Shown: positions 22,901 to 37,300 of the stretch, piece after piece
How positions within the stretch are numbered: the stretch's first letter is position 1
Layout: every line of letters begins with the position of its first letter
Assembly (NCBI GenBank): GCA_001939145.1
Contig: LSRX01000340.1
Span: 304,263-368,262 of the forward strand
Reading direction: 5' to 3'
Source of the DNA: Symbiodinium microadriaticum
Taxonomy: Eukaryota > Sar > Dinophyceae > Suessiales > Symbiodiniaceae
Length of the DNA stretch: 64,000 nt
Notes under the pieces: model-generated
What the model saw: only the letters and a program-made list of their open reading frames with translations
Told to the model about the DNA's origin: nothing
Databases searched by the model: none
Program-made: the position numbers and the translations under genes

Positions 22901-25900
22901 ACGCAGAACCATGGGTACCGGTACCGATGCATAGTCGGTAGTAAATTTCATGTACGATGATCAGTATGCACTAAAGGACCTTCCACCACGAGCAGCACAA
23001 GTTGAAGCCACTCTGCACCATAAGCCTAGATGAGCACTCACAACAGCCAGAAGATGTCCAGTCTCTGAGTCAGAAGTTGAACTTCAAAGCTTGAGAAAAG
23101 CAGGCTCTGACCTGGGCAGCGCAGTGGCGGCGGACTTTTGCAGCTCTGCAGGCAGCGAAAATTCACGTAGGGTGCATGTCGGGTGTATGTACGTGTGTTC
23201 TATATTTATGTATATATGTATAAACACATACACTTGTTTTCCACATTTTTATACACACACACATACATACATACATACATACATACATACATACATACAT
23301 AGATACATAGATACATAGATACATACATTAGTACATACATACATACATACATACATACATACATACATACATACATACATACATGTATATATATATATAG
23401 GACATACATCTGGATACACACTTGCACGTATGTGTGTATATCAATGGAGTAAATAGACAAGATTGATCTAGTAAGTCGTGCCCTGAGACAGCTGGTCAAA
23501 GTGGTATTGTTTCAGATGCAGTCACACGTGGGGCTTTCACGGGACCCGTCTTGGTTGGGATGCGGCGTTTGCTCAGGCTGATAGAAAAGAGACACGGTGC
23601 ACACGAAGCCTTCGGGCCCTCGTGAACCCTGCACCGTAAACCAAAACTCCAAGAGCCAACGCCTTAAAACCCTGTCCTGAACCTTTAAGCAAAGCCCGAA
23701 GCACCAAACCCCAGAGGCCGAGCCCTGAGAACCTGTCAAGCCTTAATAAACAGCTTAAGCCTACAACATCCAACCCTAAACCTTAGAAGTTGGAAGCCTC
23801 GGTTCGAAGGCGGCCACCCCAAGTGCCCCGGCCTTCAACGCGGCACTTCGGTCCCTCGGCGCTGCCTGGGAACGTGGGCTGGCACAGCTGGAGCAGCGTC
23901 TCGGATCGCCTTACAAGTTTCACATGGGTAGTTCTCTTTTTTTTTTCTAGGGTCCCTTTCTAGGTCCCCAAGATGGTACTTACTGCACCCTTATAAGAGG
24001 AACCCTAATTCAGAAAACTACTTGAATGACGAGAATTAGGCTTTTGGGTTTTGTTGCAGGCGATGTCTATGCACCCTAAGGTGTTACGTGAGCCAGAAGT
24101 GCAGAGGTTTACGGGTAGTGAGGTTTTGGGCGAGGGTTCACGGTTAAAGAGGTTGGGATTCAGGGCTTTGGGTTCAGTGTGTTGTTGCGCAATCTCACGG
24201 TATGACTTTGAATAATTCCGCGGGTATCACGGCATTTGTAATCAAACACAACACGCAAGTGGCAAGTTATCCTTACCATCATGTAGATGGCAGTTGACGA
24301 AACTGGAGCTATAGCACAAGGAGATCGTTGTGATCTGGTTGACCTTGACCACAGAAGTCCTATGATCTACCGGCGGTCTTTGAGCCGATGGAGTGATGAT
24401 GCCGAGGATGTTCATGTTGTCTATGATGTTAATGATAACGATGGCCAAGATGAGATTTTGTGATGATGGTGCCCATGAGCCGTGACAGTGGCCGGGCCGA
24501 TGTCGATGATGATGATGACGATGATGATGATGCTGCTGATGATGATGATGATGATGCAGATGCGGATGCTTCTGCTGATGGAGCTGGCGCTGGTGCTGGC
24601 GCAGGAGCAGGTGTGGCTGCTGCGGCTGCTCCTGCTGCTGCTGCATGATGACACTGAATGCAATTTGAGGTCTTGACAGTCCTCGTGGTGGTGACAAGCA
24701 ACGATGGCTATATGGTGATGTGACAAGGACGTGTTGATGTAATAATGGCTCCAGAGATGATTTCAAGCAGATCAACATGCTTATGATGAAGGTGATGCAT
24801 ATCCGGACGTCCTGCTCGCAGAAGAAAGTACAATCATTGACCTGATGTCCCCGCCCTTAAACGCAACCTTTCGCCTAGATCGGGGGTATCAAGAGATCAT
24901 CACAGGATGGTATTGCACCGCCAAGAACCGGACGTGTGCAGTGCCAACCAGCTTCTTGGAAGGCAGCTGAGCGTGGAACTGAAAAGTAGTACATGCGGTT
25001 GCGCCTTGTCATCCGGATGGCCGTGCTGTTTGCCTGGTAGCGATCGGCAGTTGCTTCACGCTTGTCTAACACGTCATCATTAATCTGATTCCAGAGTTTG
25101 ATTAAACTGGTGGAAGTTAGGGAGCATGGCTCCGTCATTGCAAAAGTATAGCTTCATCAGTTCATCACGCAGGCTTGTGTTGAAAGTCTGACAAAAAGTC
25201 ACCACGCACTGTCTGCAATGGGCCCCTAACGAAACCCTTACTCATGAAGCTTTCACATTCTGATGTTCTTTTGTGCTTCATAAGAGCTATGCCTTGCCCC
25301 CGAACCCTAAACCCGAAGCTGAGAGTTTGTTGGATATAGTTGCTACCTGAAGTTTATGTCTTCCGGTAGTTGGCGCATCACGAACCCTCTTGCCCTCAAG
25401 TTTCGGAACTCGCACCTGAAACTCAGACGTTCAAGGCAAGGAAGAGCTCCTCCAATAGCTGAGCCTAGTTTTTGTGATGGGGAAAAGATCGGGCTGAATA
25501 AAGCAATAGTAGGTCTATGCTGTAGAGTATGGGGTCTATGGGGATCAGAGTTTGGGATATTGGGGTTGTGCTGGGTAGATACCAGAAAGCAGTAGCATCA
25601 CCATGATTGATATGGGGGCCATGGTAATTACCTTTTCTATTTTGGGGTCTCCTTACTATAATTATAGTATGATGTACCCCAAAACCCTATTCTAAATATT
25701 AAGGCCCCTATATCAATTAGTTCATTCTCAAACCCCAAATCCCTAATCCCTAACTCTGTGAACCCTAGTTAAAGCGGTAAGCACGCCGAATTTTGAGGAC
25801 CCTACGAGGCAACAATAACCTCAATTTTCTAAACAGTCAGCCCCTCCCCCCCNCTTTGCGGAAGCGAATTATACCAGGCTCCTAGCTTCCTGCCAGTCAG

Positions 25901-28900
25901 CTGGGGCCTGGCATGGCTCGCTGGCCTTGTTGGAGGCCCGAGACGAGAGTCAGTAGCAGAGTGTAGGAGCCTGAAGCAGTACCGAGGTGCTGTTTGTTCC
26001 GTGTTTTTGTGGGGGTTCGCACTGTAAGCCGCCCAAAGGTTCGGTCTTATGCCGACACGAGGCTCATGAGGGTCTTCCTCTGTTGCGCCGATGCCGCGAA
26101 GCAGTCTTGGAGCTTGTGTAGCTTTGTACTCTCTGCTCGTTTCGCTGACGTCGGACTTGTTCATCATTCATAAGCCTACCCAAATTCGGGGTTAGGTTTG
26201 CAGATTTGCCCTCGGTAGGTTGCTGTACTTTAGTTAAGATGGCAGCAAGCGCAGGCTGCCACGGCCTCTCCGCGAGATCTCCTCCCGGAGGCACTTGGGC
26301 GGCAAATCCCGTGTTTACAGTCTCTGTGAGGCTGAAAAACCGGGTGTGGGGTTTCGGGTTTAGGGTTTGGGCACCCAGAGAACTTAACTGCATTGGTTTT
26401 TTGCAGAAGTCTGCCTGCTGAGCTGGTTGAGGGAGGGCTTTTGAGACATCGGGGGACACTACGATAGCTGCTTTAATCAAGACGGGCAGATGCTTCCGCT
26501 ATCGGAATCGCGAATGTAAGCACATATGAAGCAACATCAGGAACCTCAGGATCCTGAGCCTTACGCTTTCCTTTTTGTATCTACATCTAGACGCATACCC
26601 CTTTGTAGTTCAGAAAGGCCTTAGTTTTGAAAGTTGGTAATTAGATGCCCTGTAAACTGTAGAGTTGTTTCGTCTCGTGTCGACTGCTGCTTGCAGGCCA
26701 GACACTCGGCCCAAATATTCAAACTTGGGGGAGTCGTCCACTCGCCTGGTGACGCAACAGGCGCTTGACAGTGGCGGAGCTGAGTAGTAAGTGTTAGAGC
26801 ACGGAGGCGACGGGACTATACGAGGTAATTGAAGGTGCTTTGCATATTGAGTCCAGGAAGCCTGCAAGTGGATAGGGCTTCACTAGCTAGGCATCGCCAA
26901 CAATGCTTCAAACTTGCGCATGGACCGCTTGGGAAAATTGAATTCAAGCACAAGCTATTTTGTGGGTGTCACAGGGCTCTTTGTCTTTGGTGAGGCCAAC
27001 GGAGCATGCTTATCGGTTCCTTTCCGCGTTTTCGTGCGATTGGAAATGCCACCACCCTCCAGGCTACAAGATTAAAGGCGACACTCACAGTGCCCCCAAT
27101 ACTCGGGTGGTGACGGCGGGGGAAGCTTCGCTGGGTGGCGCTTAGACTTTGGGATTTCCGCTTCAGGATTTAGCCAAGTTTCTCTTTGGAGCTTCCTTTG
27201 GGGTTTTCTTGGTTCCGTTGATTAGGCTACACGAGGTTGGGGTTCGGTCCCTGGCACCGTTGTGCATGCTTCCTCTCTTTTTCACGTGGTTCCGTGTTTG
27301 ATGTCTCTCGGCTGCGGCTTCAAACTTCTCTGATCGGGCCTTATAGGAACCATCGAAACACACTGAGCGAGCTCAGGAAGTAGATGTGCAACTAGGACTT
27401 GCGTCGTAATTAATGTATGCATTTACGGGTGGATGGGTTGAGGGATGCATGCATGTATGCACGTGGGTATACACGAATGTATGTAGGTATGTACGTAGGT
27501 CTGGACGTAAGTATGTACGCAGGTATGTACGCATGTATGTACGTATGTATGTATGTATGTATGTATGTCTGTCTGTCTGTCGGATGAGTTGTGGGATTTT
27601 GTACACAAGTTGAACGACAGCGCAGCTTCACCTGGCAGGGCCTTGGCCGAGATCGCGAGCAATCGCGGAGGTCTCGCGGCGAAGCCTCGCCGAGTTGGCG
27701 GCACCCCGAAGTTAAGGCTCAGGGTTCAGGACAGAGGCTTTTCACATAGGAAAGGATCCAGCCCGGGTGTAGGCTTCAGACTTTTCGGGCCTATGCCTGG
27801 TCATGTAGAGCTCTTGGTTTGTGTTGCAGCCGTTGTCGCAACCGCCGAGGATGAATACCGAGACTTTGAGCCCTAAAAAGTAGAGTCCTGAGGTCCTCAA
27901 CCCGAAGACCCTAATATAGGGGCCTTAGTATAATGCTAGTGTTTTATTTCCCAAAACCCTATCCTATTTGTTGAGGCACCCATATAGCCCATATTAATCC
28001 ATTCAAAACCCACAAAAGCTCCAACGACGCCCGTTTTTAAACCACTTGGAACCCACAATCCTAAACCAGGAGCATGGGGACCTCGTGCGGAACGCCCCTT
28101 TGAGGAACCCTCTAAGGACCCTCCTCACTTAAGCCTCCTAGGCAGACCTTTGGGCCATGGCCGTCCTGGCTTCCGATGATCTGGCGATGCGGCAAAGCGT
28201 CCAGGAGGAGATCTTTTGCAAAGGGCGGGGGTTAGGGATTTGGCGTCTGCTGTTTCGAATACGGGTGATAAGCGGTTTGGGGTTGTTGCGGGGGGATTTT
28301 TTTGGTTTTTCTGAGATTCGAGGAAGTTTAGGATGATTGCAACGCTTATCGCATTATCGGAAGGGACTGCTTTGTTTTTGTTTTCGGCGGGTTTGGGGTT
28401 ACGGTTTTGGGCTTTTGCCAGCGGGGGGTTAGAATTTCCGGGTTCAGTGTCAGTGTGTCAGGGTTCAGGTTGTTTGGGTTTTAGGGCATAGGGGTTATGT
28501 TTTGTTCTCACGGATTCGGGGTGTTGGTGATTGGGGTTTGGGATTGTGCCTACCCTCCCCAAACTGAAGTGCAACCTCAACTCGGATTTAGCGTTTAGGC
28601 TCTGAGCTGGGAGGCTGGACGAATGAACTCAAGGCCTTGGATTCCTTAGCTGCTTAGCTTCAGGGGTGCATGCATACGCCGAGAATATGATCATGTCAGT
28701 AGTCGATTTCCCGGTGAAGTGCGCAGCCTCGACTCAAGACTCGAGCTCTTGTCTCTCACAGAGAGGCACCCTATACAGAGTCCTTGTTGAAGCCCCTTTC
28801 CTGCAGAACCTCAGCCCTAGCAGCCCTAAACATTGAGCCGCTAAACAAATAATAGCCACCTAGAACAGACGCTCCAAGCTCCAAGTTGACCCGATGTTCT

Positions 28901-31900
28901 GGTATCAACACGGGGGGTTCAGTTTAGCCTTGAACCCGAAATCAAATCCCAAGACGGTGCTAGAACCCCTGATCCCAGAACCCTTGGACGTGTGGGGCCT
29001 GTTTTTTTTTTTTTTTTTTTTTTCCGTGGGTATTTCGGTGGTACCTCGGCCTGCCAAGAAGCTCCCAGGAGATCCGGAGAAGGATCCTGCAAGGCCAAGT
29101 GGGAGTCTTGGCGCCTCGGCAACCACTCCCCGAAACTCAGGGCTTGGCATTCTTCGTAGTGGGCCTCTACAGTGACTCTACAGCTTCGTACATGTTTTGC
29201 TGGCACCTACACTTCCTTTTTTTGGAGGGGGTTTGGGGTGTTCTCACTCAAACCTTGCTCCTTGGGCCGCAGCCTGCAACTCAGGATGTGGGTGCGCTTT
29301 TTTGAGGAACTTAGTTTCAAGTTTGCGGGTGTCTCATGAAGACCGTGTGCCACTATACACCCAAAGCCCGTGCTGAAAAGGCAACTTAGTTAACGCTGCC
29401 GCTTTTTCCAGTCACTTAGACATACTGATAAAGAGGCCCTCCTACATCCTAGGCCCCAAGCCCCACACCCTAAAACCCTAAATTTCCCTAAATCCCCACA
29501 CCCGAAAACCCCAGTTGTGAGAGCGTAAACCCTAACCCCTAAAACCCTAAATCCCCAAACCCCCTCTAAACCCTTAAATCCCCAAACCACCATAGACTAA
29601 AATCCTAAACCCTATAACTCCCCAACCCCCCACGAAAGCCCTAAAGCCAAAAACCGCCAGGAAACGCCCAGCCTTGGCAATCTGGCCTGGGCCTTGGCGA
29701 CCACGGAAGGCATCCAGTTGCACGAGCCGTTCCTGGGCGGTGGCAAAGATAGATGCCTGAATAGGCCCTGAGCCCTAATTGCCCCAAAATGTTCCTTAAG
29801 GTTCCTGATTATAACTCTACTACAATGCCCCCCCCCCCGATAACCCTAGAAGCCTGAATATTTGCTAAGGTTCCTACACTGAGGGTTTAGGAGTTGATCC
29901 ATTTGGGTTTTGGATCTACAGAGAGTGCAAAGTTAACGGTTCTGAGAGCGTTGCAGCTTTCTGCCCGGCAGGCCGACAAGGCTTCAGGTTTGCTTCGTTT
30001 AGAGTTTAGAGGTTTTGGAGTTCAGAGCCTTTTATTGGATTGGAAGTGTTGAAAGTTTTGTGTGGAGGCATGGAAAGTTGGTGTTGAGGGTAGGGCTTGA
30101 TTGGCTCTGAATGGGCCTACCGGCGTGCAAAATCTCTGGCCAAGCGCCAGCACGGCTCAATGAGCTCAATGCCATGGTGCCCTGTAACATCTCCGTGCAG
30201 TCAGATCTCCTCAACAAGAGAGGTCCCCTGTTGGGGGGCTTCATATATGAAGGATCCTACGACATAGGGTCTGGATTACTATTTTGGCGTCCCGCCGATA
30301 GAAAGACCCCAAACCCCAAACAGGAGTTGACAGCCTTGACCACAAGGCTTTCGAAACTTCGTGAAGAGCTGCTGGTGCGTGCGAGGGCCCTGCCAGGTCA
30401 GTGCCCCCGCCGCGTGCTTCTTGGCGAAGTATCAGTTTTGTAGGGCCGGCTGCTCTTCTTCCTGCATTGCTCACGGTGATGGCTGTGGTTATGAGATATC
30501 GGCATCGTTATTCTAATCCTGCTTGCTGTTAACCTGGGAAAGCATCACCAGCAGTGTCTCCGTGTCGTTGCTTTCTCCCACCCAATCAAGCTAATCATTG
30601 TTGCCGCCCAGAAAAAAACACCATACCCCGAAAGCCTTGACCTCCCATCCCGAATCCCAAGGCCCCAACTCCCCAGAGCCCCCAAAAGCCCTTTAGCCCC
30701 AAATCCTTGGAGCCAAAAGCCTCTTCCTAGCGCTATGCTTATTGTGAGCACTAGCAAATGCTACTGCAAGCAGTTTTTTCTGCGCCATTCAGTCCTGCCA
30801 ATGTCCTAAACCCTAAACCCTCGAACCCCCTAAACCCCAAACCAGCCTTTTTGATGTTGTACGTCCCTAAACCCTAAGACCCCCCCCCTTTTTTTGGATA
30901 TTGTAAAGGCTTGGGGACCTCGCCGAAGCTTTGCTCACCGCCTCCTGGGCCGGTCGGCTCCTGGAGCTCTCGGTCAGCGGCGAAGTCGCCGAGGCCGGGG
31001 CACAAAGAAGCTTTTAGGCCTTAGAATAGGGGTTTATAGGGGTTTAGGGTCGTTGAGGGTTTAGGGTCTATAGGGGTTTAGGGTTCAGGGTCTAGGGGAC
31101 TAGGGGTTTAGGGTCTAGTAGGGGTTTAGGGTCTAGGGGCTTTGGGTTTAGGGTCTGGGGCTTTGGGTTAGTGCCACCGAGAAGCCCGAACAACAGCTAC
31201 CTGTATTCTTCCCTGCTAGCCCCTTTTCTATTTTCAAAGCAATATGCCTTGAGTAATCACCAAAACTGTTCCTTATTACAGTTGTCCTTATCGTGATTCT
31301 ATCTGGCATTACAACATATCCTCAAACCATGTTCGACCTACTAAGGCCCCTATATTCGGTCTCCAGGGGCACGGTGTGCACAGGGCTTGAGGGGTTAAGA
31401 GTTTAGAGATCGGGTTTGGGATTTGGGGGTTTAGCGATTTGGCAGTTTAGGCGTCAGGTTTTCAAGTTTAGGGGTTCGGTCCTGGGCAAGCATAGCAGAA
31501 AACATATGTGATATACCGCAATTAGTAAGGTTAGCAACTGCGTGCCTTTGCAACGAACCTTCAACATTATACCCCCGCAGCCCGGAATCTCAAATCCGAA
31601 AGTTGAAGTCGTGGATTGTGGAAGCCTGTGCATCGCCAGCTTTGCAGTCGAAATTTCGAAGACGCAACACTAAACCGTAAACCCTAAGCCCTAAACCCTA
31701 AACCCTAAACAATAAACCCTACGCTGTGAGGTTCTGGCAAGTCTGGGGAGCGACCTGGATGCCCGCCGCTCCTTGCGTTTTCTGCCGAGCCTCCCAGCGA
31801 TGGCCAGAGAAGGGCAGGACCTGGGTGTGGATGAAATCCTGCAGTACCTGTAATTACACGAATCACGAAACAGTGGGGGCTAATCGTATATCCTGCGTAA

Positions 31901-34308
31901 GCTAACTACGGCAATGATGGTAGATTCTTGTTGTCATGAGGTATTCAGTGGGCTTCATTTGCCCTGTTCTGGGCTGTCGGAGTCCTTTTCGCAGACTCCT
32001 TACGTGTTCTATAGTCTTGAATCTCTTGGCGTTCTGGAGCTTTATGGCCGAGTCTTACGGTGGTGTTGACTACCGGAAGCCCCGCTAGATCTGTATCCGG
32101 GTTTAGGCTGTTTAGGATTTCGGCACCCTGAGAATTGAGGGGGGTACGAGAATCCTTTCCTTCTGCAAGGAAGTCCCATTTTCCTTCCCACGGGTTCGCT
32201 TGAGCTTCCACGGCGGCCTGGTCTTGCTGAAGCCCAGCGGCTGGCAGATTGACGACAAGGTTCGGAAGGGCCCCGACAAGCGCAAGGGAGCTGAACGGGT
32301 GGGCAGCTCACAACTTTGGAGTTCGGGGCTGTGTAAGGAAGCAGAACGACGTGAACCACAAGCGCTGATGAGACGGCTGATGATGACGATGATGATATCG
32401 GTTCTTGTTGTTGTAAGTGGGGCGACTGTCTTCATTGTCGTTCGGACAAGCTGTCTCCTAGCTTTGCTCTCCCGATGTCAGTACTCTTATATCACCCTAG
32501 GGCAAGCGAAAGCTCCCAAAGAGCCCCCACACTCCTTGCTAGAAGAAACCAGAACCCCTAAAGAAAGTCCCCTGGATATCCTGAAACCCCCGGGGCGATA
32601 GAAACAAGAACCACTAAAAGAAGGCCCCAAGATATCCCGAAGTTTTCGGGAACGATAGAAACAAGAGAACCCCCCAAAGAAGGCCCCCTAGTTGAGCCCT
32701 AGTTTATTATTGTAGTTCTAGTATAAGGGGCCCCAAGCCCCATTCTTATTATTAAGGCCCCTACATTGGTATTCGCTAGTTTTCTGAAGCTTGCGGGAGC
32801 GATGAGAGGTGGCACAGGAGGAGGGCCCTCGCAGCCGGGGAAGTGTCTCCGCCTTTCTGGGCGCCTGGTGGCCTCACCGGCAGCCGACTCTCCTGCGAGA
32901 CGCTGGGGCCTAGAAGGGATCTTAAGGGTTTTCGGGTATTTTGGAGGAAGTTTTGATGATTTATATTATTGTGTTGTTTTTTTTTGTTTTTTTTTNGTTT
33001 CCGAACCCTCAAGAAGCAAGATACACGTCTAAAGTATTGTGTTGTTTTTTTTTGTTTTTTTTTGGGGGGGGGGGGTATGGTTTAGGCTCTGGGCTTCGTC
33101 GGCTTTTGGGGGATTTTGGAGATGAACGGTTTGAGACATTCTGATTCTGACCTTCGAGGCGGCCTGTTTTTTTTTTTATGGGCCCGGAACCCAGGACTTC
33201 TCCTGCAACTGCGGCTTCCTTCACCGCTTGGACGTCCCGAGCTGCTCGGGCTGGGCGGTCACGCCAATAAGTAGAGGGACAACTGGAACTTCTGTCCCTA
33301 GCTAATGGCGCGCTTGGAGTCTGCCAGTTCTTGTAACTCAAAAGCTTGCGAAGATGTCTCTCGCCTTCCTGAGCCCTGCCATATGTTAGCCGAGAAACTC
33401 GCAGCCGGGTGTGGGAAGACAGCCTCCATCAAGTTCACAAGGCACTGATGGAGCTGACGATGACCGTTTTTACCGGAGTTGGCAGCAGCGTAGGCGCAGC
33501 GAGCCCCATACGTCGAGTCAAACACGGAAGGGTGGCGGAAGCCCGTAGATCCACAGAATTCAGCACCCCAAGTGCAACAGAAACCTCACACCCCCCCCAC
33601 ATTAAAACAAGTCACTTGTCAGAAAACCCTGATGTGCCTACAGCGCCCTCTCAAGGTACAACATCCCGAATTTTGAGGGGCTTCTTACTACTACAAGTCT
33701 GGACCGTGCAAGGCCTAAGCAAGCCCATTTCATATACCCCCATGCCCCCCATGCAACTCTTTTTCTTTGCTGGGGCCCCTTTGTTGTAGAACCCTAACAG
33801 CAACCCGTATAGATCCTCCCAAACGAACCCCAAATGCTTCAAGAGCTGAACCAGGTGCATCTGGAGGGCTGAAACCGCACAGCCTAATCAGTCGGGCCTC
33901 ATACCTTGAGGGTCGAACAAGACATGTCAAAAAGGCCACTACATCACATGTCTTGATAGTTGCCGTTCAGGGTTTAAGAGTGGTTGGCTAGACCGGGCTG
34001 CTGACAACGAGGCCTCTTGCAAAAGGGAGAGGTTGAGCCCTAAAGACGTAACCAATTCTCCCTAAACCAGAATCCGCGAAGACCCCAAGCCCCGAAACCC
34101 TTATTGCGAGGATTCCTGCCTGCCTTGTGCGAGCTGCGAGAGTCGAAACCCTTCCCCCATAAACCCTGAGCCCTGAGCCCTGCTCCGCGAGCCGATTCTC
34201 CGAGGCTCCGGCCTCATCCTTGCAGCGAGCCGCTACCAGACGTAACCTGCGTCGAAAAGCCCTGTAAACTTTAAACCCTCAAAATCCCTAAACCATCTAT
34301 ATATATAT

Positions 34309-34352
<44 letters not shown>

Positions 34353-37300
34353 TTTTGCACACTTTAGACTTTCAGGACTACAAAGTCGGGGCATGAAGAA
34401 ATGTTTGAAGGTTTCGGGCTCAGGGCTGCAAGGGTTTAGGAGAGGGACCTGAGATGCAGTTTTACTGCACGGCGATCTCGTGCTGGGTCTCCTTCACGAA
34501 TCGGCAAAACATCGATCTTCCAACCAGTTCTCGTTCGTAAGGCCTCCTCCCTCATCGGCTTCAAGGAGGGGTCCAAGTTTCGGTTATGTGTGGCTTTGGG
34601 GTTTCGGCTGGAGGCTTTAACAAGGGTTTCGGGGGCTTAGGGCTAACACCCTGAACCCCAGAGACGCTTGTGATTCACGGGCCCCCCACCCTGGAACCTC
34701 CGTAGCTGCGAAACCCACGTTCGAATCTCCAACCCTATACAATTTGAAGCCTCAAAACGCCCAAAAACTCCGAATTCAGCCGCCGAAGCCAACAAAAGAA
34801 GCCTTGCTCTGACGTTCCTCTCTGCGGGACTGAAGCTCCAGGTACTTCGACCTGAGGCTGCAGCTGGCGACTGGGGCCCTGCGCAGGGACGGGAAGGGGT
34901 TTACGCAGTCAGGGCGTCGCAGGGCACCGCAGGGCGTCGAGGCTTAAAAGAGTCTTATAGGGTTTTGTCAAATCTTCGGGGTTGTCAAGGCTTTGAGGAT
35001 TTCGTGGCTTTGGGCTTGGATCGTGGACCTGCGGGGCTGGGACCTTTCCACGGATTCCGCAGTTTGTTTTGCTTGGGGTTTACGGTGAGTCTTGAGAGTC
35101 GGAGTTTGGGAACAGAGCGGTTGGTATGTCGTTGAGAGGCGCTTTCGGCACCACCTTCAGACGGCGTCATCACCGCACCGCCCAACGAAACCATAGCTAG
35201 CCTCGCACTGAGGGTTGTTAGCATGCACCGTATCAGAATAAGTGCTTCTGCTAAGCTTGTCTTCCTAAGGCCTGAGAGGATCGAGTTACGCTGAGTGCAA
35301 GACATTCATACGTACGTTCCTACATATATAGATATAGACATAGATATTGGTAGGTAGGCGGTGAAGCATGCAACACCAAAAATCAGACCCTGCGCCGAAA
35401 GCTTTGCTTTCTGGTACTGTTGATTGATCTGCTCTAGCTATGGAAAACAGGGATTCGTCAGTCGCATCTGAAGCCTGCATTCCTGAACTGTTCGACCCCA
35501 CGGCCCTACATTTGTTGAATCAAGAAAGCTTGCACCTGGAGTCTCACCAGAGGAGTATGCTGTCCTCTGCCACGGTTTCATTCCTGGCCGCACAGAGATC
35601 AATGCTCCAGTGGTTTGGTCGTCCTCGAGCGTGGCTGGGAACTTTTTTTGTGGGATTCCGAGCTTTGCGGGTTCTAGGGGACCCTAGAAGTCTTTTGGGA
35701 TCCATGTTGTATGTTTTCGGCGATTAAGGTTTGAGGCCTTGTCTAGGATCATATGCAGTAGTCTTGCTCGGGGTGCAAATTGCTCTGACGCTTTGCAGAA
35801 AGTGTTGCAGCATTCATCGGTGCGCAGAGGCTGTCGGCAGAGCTTAGGCTAAAAAACTCGAAAGAACGAGCCCCTAGACCCCAGCCTTTATGCACGCTCA
35901 GAGATTTAAGAGTCAGGTCTCTCGGGACGAGCTCACGAAGGTCACACCAAGGGGTTGGCCGGCTAAAACCCAGCTGCTCACATGTGCGTGGCGCGGACCG
36001 CATTGAAGGGTCCTTATTCGAGTAGCAATTTTGGCAAGGATGAGAAGGTTTTTTTGCATCAGGGTCTATAGTATAGTCTAGTGTTTGATATTTCAGAGGG
36101 GGAAACCTTTTCACTAATCAAGGGGGCCTCCATGCTACTCCTGAGGAGGGTCGCTGGCAAGATGGACACAAGTGACGAAAGGTTCACTGCAAGAACATCA
36201 GCGGATCTCTCCAAGTTCAATTGTCGTCGTTGCATGTGCGTGCACAAACGACGGCTGGTTTCAACAAAGGAGAGTGTTTATGTTTGACACAGAGTTTGCC
36301 AGAAGTGATGCGGACCTGGCAAAGCCAGCACGACGGCACTTTCCAACCCAAAGTCCAGCTTTTTGGTGCAGGTTTACAGTTCACGTTGAGTTGCTTTGCT
36401 TGGGAAAATGAGGAGTGCAGTGGCTGAGGGCTGTGCCGTGACGTTGCTGGACGTCCGCATTCAGACGGAGTCTCGGCCTTCAGCCCCAAAGTATGGGAGT
36501 CATGGAGGCTTTGTTGGCGTGATGAAGGATTCGAGTTCAGACTTGGATCACATCTTTGCCTAGCGTTGACATAGCCTCACCTCGACAATACTTAACGCTT
36601 GCAAATACATTGTGAGCACAGAGTTAAAGGGCTCTGGTTGGGGCAATGGGACAGGTGAACCTAGGACCTGTGATCATGGTGCTGTGGGAACCAAATCTTT
36701 CGAAGCTCAATTCGATGCCTTAGAGTCTCCCAAGAAGCCCTTTTACACTACCCCTACATGATAGCAGACTGTGACCTCGTCAATCCGTCGGCTTCCCCCC
36801 CCCCCCCTCCGCTTGTCACCTGGCTGCCGCCCAATGAGTTTCAAAAGCCCAAACCCAAAACCCTATACCCTTAAACCGGGGCTTGTAGTTCAAGGTTTAC
36901 AGTTGCAGCTCTCAGATCCGTCAATCCTGCAGCCTGCAGGCAAGACGCACAAAACCATTAGGCCTGTCCTAACCGAACGGCCGTTACGAGGTACCTGCAT
37001 CCACCGGGGCAGCATGATGTAAGGATTTGAAGGTTGAGTGTCGTTCACACACAGAGATGCTTGGGGCAAGAGGGCCGCCCATGAAGTTTAACGACGTAAG
37101 TGTGTGCATGAGCGGCAACATCCCGGAAGCGGTGCAACGTTGGATTCACCCAAGGGCCGCCGGCATCAGATCCGAACGCACCTGGCGCATATCGGCGCAG
37201 CCTCCGTGGCAGATGGGATGCTCTCGGCAAAATCTGGTGTTTTGATGAAATGTTGTTGGCATTTCAAGCAGGACGCATAAAGCATAAAGACATCAACACT

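Noticed and set aside
23206..23499. Minus-strand 97-residue frame of Cys-Met-Tyr-Val repeats
   Set aside because: It is the CATA microsatellite.
24242..24778. 178-residue minus-strand frame with a His-rich domain
   Set aside because: The His run is the GAT triplet array read on the other strand; the ends show no domain.
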